24,492 nt of DNA from Phycisphaerae bacterium (lineage in GTDB: Bacteria > Planctomycetota > Phycisphaerae > Tepidisphaerales > Tepidisphaeraceae). The stretch's first letter is position 1; the number at the start of each line of letters is the position of its first letter. The stretch is taken from positions 1-24,492 of the forward strand of contig JAUJNJ010000078.1 in NCBI GenBank assembly GCA_030448225.1. The letters run 5' to 3'. The notes beneath the pieces are model-generated. The model saw only the letters and a list, made by a program, of their open reading frames with translations. It was not told the DNA's origin and made no database searches. Of this stretch, positions 21,654 through 24,492 are shown in pieces. Both the position numbers and the translations under genes were made by a program.

Positions 21654-23482
21654 ATGATGGTCGTCGGGCCGGAGCGGCGTGCCGCCTTTCTACGCGTGTC
21701 TCTCCCTTACGTGGCAGTGCTCGCCGTCGTCGCCATTCTTCCGAACGCGGCTGGAGTGCGCTGCGGATCGGTTCTCCAGGCCGCAGTCCGCTGCGCGCGC
21801 GACACCTTCCCCGACACCTGGGCCGCCACCGACGCGCTCGGCCGGTCGCTGCCGATGGCGGGGAAGTGCCGGCCGCGCGGGCGGACCGGTTCGTCGGCAT
21901 CTTCTACTTCCTCTGGATGCCCGAGGCCCGGCCCGGGCGGCCGGTGCTCGACATCACGCGGCTCGTCACGGGGAACCCGTCGGACCCGCGGTGGGCCCGG
22001 CGCGTTCCGCTGGTGGGGCGAGCCGCACCTGGGTTACTACGCGAGCACCGACCCGTCGGTGATCCGCCGCCACGCGCAGATGCTGAGCGACGCCGGCGTC
22101 GACGTGGTCTTCTTCGACGTCACCAACGGCTTCACCTACGACCCCGCGCTCGCCGTCTGCCGCGTCTTCGCGGAGATGCGGCCAGCGGGTGCCGCACGCC
22201 GCAGGTCGCGTTCCTCACCAACTCCGGCCACGGCCGCGTCGTGCGGCACCTGTACGAGACGTTCTACGAGCCGGGCCTGCACGCCGACCTCTGGTTCCGC
22301 TGGCAGGGCAAGCCGCTCATCCTGTCGAAGAACGAGGGGCTGGAGCCGGCGGTGCGCGACTTCTTTACGTTCCGCCGGTCGTGGGCGTGGACCGATCCGA
22401 ACGGCTGGTTCGGCGACGGGCGTGACCGCTGGCCTTGGCTCGACCATCACCCGCAGAAGCCGGGCTGGCACGCGCGGCCGGGCGCGGCGGAACAGGTGAG
22501 CGTGAACGTCGCGCAGCACCCGGTCAGCAACATCGGCCGCAGCTTTCACGCCGGCCGCCAGCCCGCCGCGCCGCGGACGGCCGAGGGGCTGAACTTCGCC
22601 GAGCAGTGGCGGCGGGCGATCGAGGTCGACCCGCAGTTCGTCTTCGTCACCGGGTGGAACGAGTGGATCGCGCAGCGCTTCGTCCGGCGCGAGGGCGAGC
22701 CGAACCAGGCGGCGCACATGCTCGGCCGAAAGCTGCGGGACGGCGACACGTACTTCGTCGACCTTTACAGCGCGGAGTTCAGCCGCGACGTCGAGCCGAT
22801 GCGCGGCGGCCACGGCGACAACTACTACTACCAGCTCGCCGCCAACGTCCGCCGCTTCAAGGGCGTCCGCCCGCCGCGGCCGGCCTCGGCGACGAAGTCG
22901 ATCGCGATCGACGGCGACTTCCGCCAGTGGGACGGCGTCGGCCCCGACTTCGTAGACGACCTGCACGACACGGCCCGCCGCCGCCACCCCGGCGGCGGCG
23001 ACGGCCTCGTCTACACGAACGACACCGGCCGCAACGACCTCGCCGTCGCCCGCGTCGCCCGCGACGCGTCGCACGTCTACTTCTACGCCCGCACGCGGGA
23101 ACCACTCACGGCGCCCGCCGGGGACGCGTGGATGGTCCTGCTGGTCGACGCCGACGCGAACCCGAAGACCGGCTGGCACGGCTACGACGTCGCGCTGAAC
23201 CGCGCGCGGCGCGCCGGGCCGGGCGGCGGGGGAGATCGGTGCGGCGTCGAGCGGTACGACGCGGCGGACAAGCAGTGGAAGCCGACCGGCGACGCCGCAT
23301 TTGCCGCGGCCGGCAACGAGTTGCACCTCGCCGTCGCGCGCTCGCTGCTGGGGCAGTCCGGCCGCGTCCGCCTCGACTTCAAGTGGGTCGACAACGTGAG
23401 CGTCCCGTGCGACCCGCTCGACTTCATCGACAAGGGCGACGTCGCGCCCAACGGGCGGTTCAACTACCGCTATGCCGAATAG
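21654..23482 (+). pseudogene. Secreted glycoside-hydrolase-like protein with CBM9-like C-terminus, three frame breaks
   Basis: From ATG 21654 a hydrophobic signal (VSLPYVAVLAVVAILPNAAG) leads to DTWAATDALGRSLP. Then the frame changes three times: at a GGGG run near 21862 (next RADRFVGIFYFLWMPEARPG), around 22002 (next RWWGEPHLGYYASTDPSVIR, AGVDVVFFDVTNGFTYD) and near 22184 (next RTPQVAFLTNSGHGRVVRHL). The last frame is open to 23482. The central part has the TIM-barrel-like features of endo-acting, GH71/GH99-like proteins (LWFRWQGKPL, RRSWAWTDPNGWFG, FVFVTGWNEWIAQRF). The final 200 residues (SIAIDGDFRQWDGVGPDFVD onward) look like a CBM9/DOMON-type carbohydrate-binding domain. Each break is explained by G or C runs one base short (two runs for the second). 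The intact protein of about 610 residues would be an exported polysaccharide-acting or -binding protein; catalytic residues are not assigned. Confidence 0.72.
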
Positions 23483-23941
23483 GCGGTTCCGGCGGGCTGG
23501 TCCGGGTTGAGACGGCTCTTCGATCCGTGGCCGCGGCGGCGGCGACGAATTGCACTTCGACGTCACGCAGCGACTCCAGCGCCAGGCCCCGAAGGGTGCC
23601 GCCAAAGATTTCCTGCGGATCGTGCGAGAGCCAGGCTGATTCTTCGCTCCGCGTTACAAGTTCATCCGGCAAGCCGTCAGCACCGTCGCCGCCGTTACGC
23701 CCGTCCCACGGCTGCGCGCTCCACGGCCGCGAAACGTGCCGCTCGCCGCCATCTGATCGCAATCTATTGCACGTTCCGTGTGGCCGCCCCTTAAGTCGCG
23801 GTCGGTTCGGGTCGATGGATTGAGCGCGGGACTCTGCGCCCGCTCGTGCCCGTTCACGATCGCAGGCCGTTGCCCCGCGTGATGCTTCTACTCGACTCCG
23901 CGCATCTTCCGCCCGCCCCTGCCGGCCGCACCGCCGGCGGG
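23483..23941. other. Intergenic region, 459 bp
   Basis: No gene is called. The stretch has lower GC than its surroundings. Around 23545-23640 both strands give short protein-like runs: + strand DELHFDVTQRLQRQAPKGAA, and - strand SEESAWLSHDPQEIFGGTLR within a 100-codon frame. They may be remnants of a lost gene. No clear promoter or terminator is seen. An upstream in-frame GTG at 23846 could extend the pseudopilin gene into this region. Confidence 0.4.
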
Positions 23942-24403
23942 ATGGCGCGCCGCGCGGCGCGGCGGCCCGCGTTCACGATCGCGGAGCTGGTGACGGTGCT
24001 GTGCGTGATCGGCACGATCGCCGCGATCGCGACGCCGCGGTACGCGGCGAGCCTGGCGCGGTACCGCGTGGGGTCGGCGGCGCGGCGGCTGGTGGCGGAC
24101 CTCGAGGTCGCGCGGAGCCAGGCGGCGTCGTCCAACGCGAGCCAGCGGGTCGCGTTCGCCGGCGACGCCTACGAACTGCCGGGCGTGAAGCCGCTGCACA
24201 AGGCGAGCGGCGCCTACGCCGTCGATCTCGCGGCCGACCCGTACCGCGTGACGGTCGTGTCGGCCGACTTCGGGGGCGACGCCGAGGTCGTGTTCGACGT
24301 CTTCGGCGGCCCCGACAGCGCCGGCACGGTCGTCCTCCGCGCCGGCGACACCGAACAGACCGTGGTCCTCGACGCCGGCACGGGCCGGGGGCAGATCCAA
24401 TGA
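23942..24403 (+). CDS. GspH/FimT-type pseudopilin (type II secretion / type IV pilus-like)
   Basis: The product has 153 residues with a type III (prepilin) signal: MARRAARRPA is a short basic leader, followed after the cleavage point by FTIAELVTVLCVIGTIAAIA, with the conserved Glu at position +5 of the mature chain. Ala instead of Gly before the cleavage site is unusual but tolerated. The hydrophobic helix continues to ATPRY, and LVADLEVARSQAASSNASQR is the GspH/FimT hallmark region. The rest is a small beta-rich domain. The protein would be processed by prepilin peptidase and join a pseudopilus. ATG 23942 gives the shortest, most typical leader; GTG 23879, ATG 23882 and GTG 23846 are longer alternatives. 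The stop overlaps the next ATG (ATGA at 24400), so more pilin-like genes likely follow. Confidence 0.85.
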   Translation: MARRAARRPAFTIAELVTVLCVIGTIAAIATPRYAASLARYRVGSAARRLVADLEVARSQAASSNASQRVAFAGDAYELPGVKPLHKASGAYAVDLAADPYRVTVVSADFGGDAEVVFDVFGGPDSAGTVVLRAGDTEQTVVLDAGTGRGQIQ

Positions 24404-24492
24404 ATCTCATGAGCGGAATGCGAACGATCTCGGCCGCGCTCGGGCGCGGCCGCGCGCGGCTGGCCGCTATGGCTCCGAAGGCGGGGGCCGAC
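24400..24492 (+). CDS. Start of next gene in pseudopilin operon, partial
   Basis: ATG 24400 overlaps the pseudopilin stop (ATGA), and the frame stays open to the window end, reading MNLMSGMRTISAALGRGRAR and on. It is basic and too short to identify. Overlapping start-stop and position suggest another pseudopilin or assembly protein (inference). Confidence 0.5.
   Translation, partial: MNLMSGMRTISAALGRGRARLAAMAPKAGAD

Overview
This window is high-GC DNA with dense coding on the + strand and one gene pair on the - strand. Several features suggest a Planctomycetota genome, probably from the Phycisphaerae/Tepidisphaera side: two CxxC...RATPxRCxEC zinc ribbons, many start codons without a Shine-Dalgarno site, and mirrored intergenic repeats built from units such as ACACGGAG and GAAGGATGAA. 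The taxonomic call is an inference, because no rRNA or marker gene is present.

Layout: (1) 1-1403, - strand: a creatininase-family amidohydrolase followed by a glutamine-synthetase-family gene that runs off the left edge. (2) 1404-1948: a 545-bp divergent control region. (3) 1949-10826, + strand: a urea/guanidine carboxylase operon, made of a lipoprotein substrate-binding protein, permease and ATPase of a NitT/TauT-type importer, two DUF1989 'urea carboxylase-associated' proteins, and a 1220-residue biotin-dependent carboxylase. The known pathway for such loci is guanidine -> carboxyguanidine -> allophanate -> ammonia + CO2. No allophanate hydrolase is visible, so the last step must be encoded elsewhere or replaced. 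(4) 10.9-14.6 kb: small uncharacterised and damaged genes, including zinc-ribbon ORFs and membrane proteins. (5) 14.9-19.7 kb: an AttEFGH-like system, with a LolD/MacB-type ATPase, one double-FtsX permease and a secreted AttH/CrtC-family lipocalin-like protein. (6) 19.9-21.3 kb: a GAF-SpoIIE-type phosphatase split over three frames. (7) 21.65-23.5 kb: a secreted glycoside-hydrolase-like protein with a CBM9-like tail, also split across frames. (8) 23.9 kb to the end: a GspH/FimT-type pseudopilin and the start of an overlapping next gene.

Two themes cross the window. First, several intergenic gaps are filled by mirror-image repeats: a purine-rich arm just after one gene's stop and its pyrimidine-rich reverse complement just before the next gene's start. 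In RNA these arms would pair and loop out the spacer. Second, at least five genes carry reading-frame breaks. Many of these fall in runs of G or C, which suggests uncorrected homopolymer errors in the assembly. One gene (11128-11792) also has an internal stop codon, so true decay cannot be excluded there.
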